Assembly (NCBI RefSeq): GCF_036013915.1
Contig: NZ_CP107899.1
Span: 1,116,001 to 1,180,000, forward strand
Length of the DNA stretch: 64,000 nt
DNA from: Streptomyces sp. NBC_00464
GTDB taxonomy: Bacteria; Actinomycetota; Actinomycetes; Streptomycetales; Streptomycetaceae
Direction of reading: 5' to 3'
Shown here: one piece after another, positions 63,007 to 64,000 of the stretch
Position numbering within the stretch: the first letter of the stretch is position 1
How the letters are laid out: each line of letters opens with the position of its first letter
Program-made: the position numbers and the translations under genes
Notes under the pieces: generated by a model
What the model was told of the DNA's origin: nothing
The model's input: only the letters and a program-made list of their open reading frames with translations
Databases searched by the model: none

Positions 63007-64000
63007 CTACACGGTGGGCTCGGGCGGCCAGGGGACCGTGGTCTGGCTGGGGAGGTCCACGTCGATGCCGGGGACGTTCCAGCCATGGAGTTGCCCGACC
63101 TGCCGACGGAACCAGCCGGCGTCGGCATGGTCCGTCACGTTCTCTGTGTTGATCTGCTCCCACCGGGTCCGGACCTGGCTCTGGACAGTGGCGTCGAGCT
63201 CCCAGCCGTCGAGACGGATGCGGCCCGCGTCATCGAGGCTGAGCGGCTCTTCAGCCGCGAGCTGGGACCACAGAGCGCGCATCTGCTGCGCGGTGGTGAG
63301 AAAGCCTTCGTCGCCCAGGACGTGGTGCAGCAGACTGGTGTAGAGGGCGATGCTGGGGATCGCGGTCGAGGCCTGGGTGACCGTGGCTCCGGCGACGGCG
63401 GTGAAGGCACGCCCGCCGAGGTCGGCGAGCCGGGTGCCGAGGTGGTGTGCAGATGCTTCGAGGTGCCCCTTGGCTGCGCCGATGGTGCCGTTGCGATAGA
63501 GGTCGGCTGTCAGGTCGGAGCCCACATAGGTGAGCGCGGTCGTGGTGAAGCCGTCGGCGAGGAGATCCGCCTCCGCGAGGGCGTCGATCCAGCGCTGCCA
63601 GTCCTCGCCGCCCATGACCTTGACGGTGGCGTCGCGTTCGGCGTCGGTGGCGGGTTGCAGGGTGGAGCCGCCGATGAAGGGTCGGCCGTCGGTGAACTCC
63701 AGGGTCTTGGCGGTGGAGGCCTGGCCCAGGGGCAGGATGACGGAGCGGTGGACCTGGTCGGTGACGGGGTCGGTCCGGCGCGGGGCAGCGATGCTGTAGA
63801 TCAGGTGGTCGACCCTGCCATAGCGCTGTGCCAGTTCCTTGATGACCTCTGTCTTGGCGGTGTCCGCGAAGGCGTCCGTATTGAGGAAGGTCCACCCGGC
63901 GGCCAGTTCAGCGGTGCGGGCGGCATGGTACCAACCGGCGGAAGCGGTGCGACGCCGCGTTTCGTCGGCCTCGTACGCCACGCCGACGCCGACCGCTCCG
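63007..64000 (-). CDS. fabV: FabV-type trans-2-enoyl-CoA/ACP reductase, partial
   Basis: The 3' 330 codons of a FabV/TER reductase; the 5' end lies beyond the window. The sequence enters with GAVGVGVAYEADETRRR (after the cofactor-binding part), then WYHAARTAEL, HLIYSIAAPRRTDP, and TALTYVGSDLTADLYRNGTIGAAK with the Tyr-x8-Lys active site (Y and K seen). The C-terminal part ends PWPPEPTV. NADH-dependent enoyl reductases of this type resist triclosan and serve fatty acid or polyketide synthesis. It is 169 bases upstream of panD on the same strand. Confidence 0.9.
   Translation of the reverse strand, partial: GAVGVGVAYEADETRRRTASAGWYHAARTAELAAGWTFLNTDAFADTAKTEVIKELAQRYGRVDHLIYSIAAPRRTDPVTDQVHRSVILPLGQASTAKTLEFTDGRPFIGGSTLQPATDAERDATVKVMGGEDWQRWIDALAEADLLADGFTTTALTYVGSDLTADLYRNGTIGAAKGHLEASAHHLGTRLADLGGRAFTAVAGATVTQASTAIPSIALYTSLLHHVLGDEGFLTTAQQMRALWSQLAAEEPLSLDDAGRIRLDGWELDATVQSQVRTRWEQINTENVTDHADAGWFRRQVGQLHGWNVPGIDVDLPSQTTVPWPPEPTV

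Overview
The window looks like a piece of a Streptomyces (or close actinomycete) chromosome. GC is very high, nearly every codon ends in G or C, GTG and TTG starts are used, and the gene families are typical of the genus: a DUF5753/DUF397 pair, an AfsR-like SARP regulator, ROK and LacI sugar regulators, sugar ABC importers with no ATPase of their own, an IS701 remnant, and a 35-nt piece that matches, from memory, the 3' end of Streptomyces RNase P RNA.

Positions 1-31,900 read as ordinary chromosome. In order: a DUF5753 regulator with a premature stop, its DUF397 partner and an unrecognised Cys/His-repeat protein; a phosphatase, an aminoglycoside-phosphotransferase-like kinase and a MerR/aldo-keto reductase pair; a xyloside locus (GH31 alpha-xylosidase, xylB, xylA, binding protein, two permeases, GH1 glycosidase, ROK regulator); a FUSC membrane protein; acnA; an ArsR/MFS pair; a DrrAB-type exporter next to a large SARP regulator; a MOSC protein; and a MurA with an N-terminal helix-turn-helix.

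Positions 31,888-about 61,930 look like two mobile islands stacked in tandem at the 3' end of murA. A 23-bp core covering the last murA codons recurs exactly at 47,091, followed by a long stretch of further similarity, and a weaker third copy lies at 61,851. GCAGGTCA-type repeats, possible integrase arm sites, surround these copies. Island A (about 15.2 kb) carries an IS701 remnant, a TetR/SDR pair, a secreted SGNH hydrolase, and the remains of a nonribosomal peptide cluster: a truncated NRPS fused head-on to a truncated ricin-lectin gene, then mbtH, an MMPL exporter, two related HTH regulators, a Sfp-type phosphopantetheinyl transferase and a cation/proton antiporter. It ends in a truncated integrase, an inverted excisionase fragment and an RNase P RNA 3'-end fragment. 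Island B (about 14.8 kb) is a mannan-use locus: a secreted GH5 enzyme with two CBM10-like repeats, a broken second GH5 gene, a ROK sugar kinase, manA, a LacI repressor, a GH2 beta-mannosidase and an ABC importer, with shared operator-like motifs. The expected route is extracellular mannan cleavage, import of manno-oligosaccharides, hydrolysis to mannose, phosphorylation, and isomerisation to fructose-6-phosphate.

Positions 62,418-64,000 return to housekeeping genes: panD and a fabV-type enoyl reductase cut by the window edge. No tRNA, intact rRNA or CRISPR array was seen.
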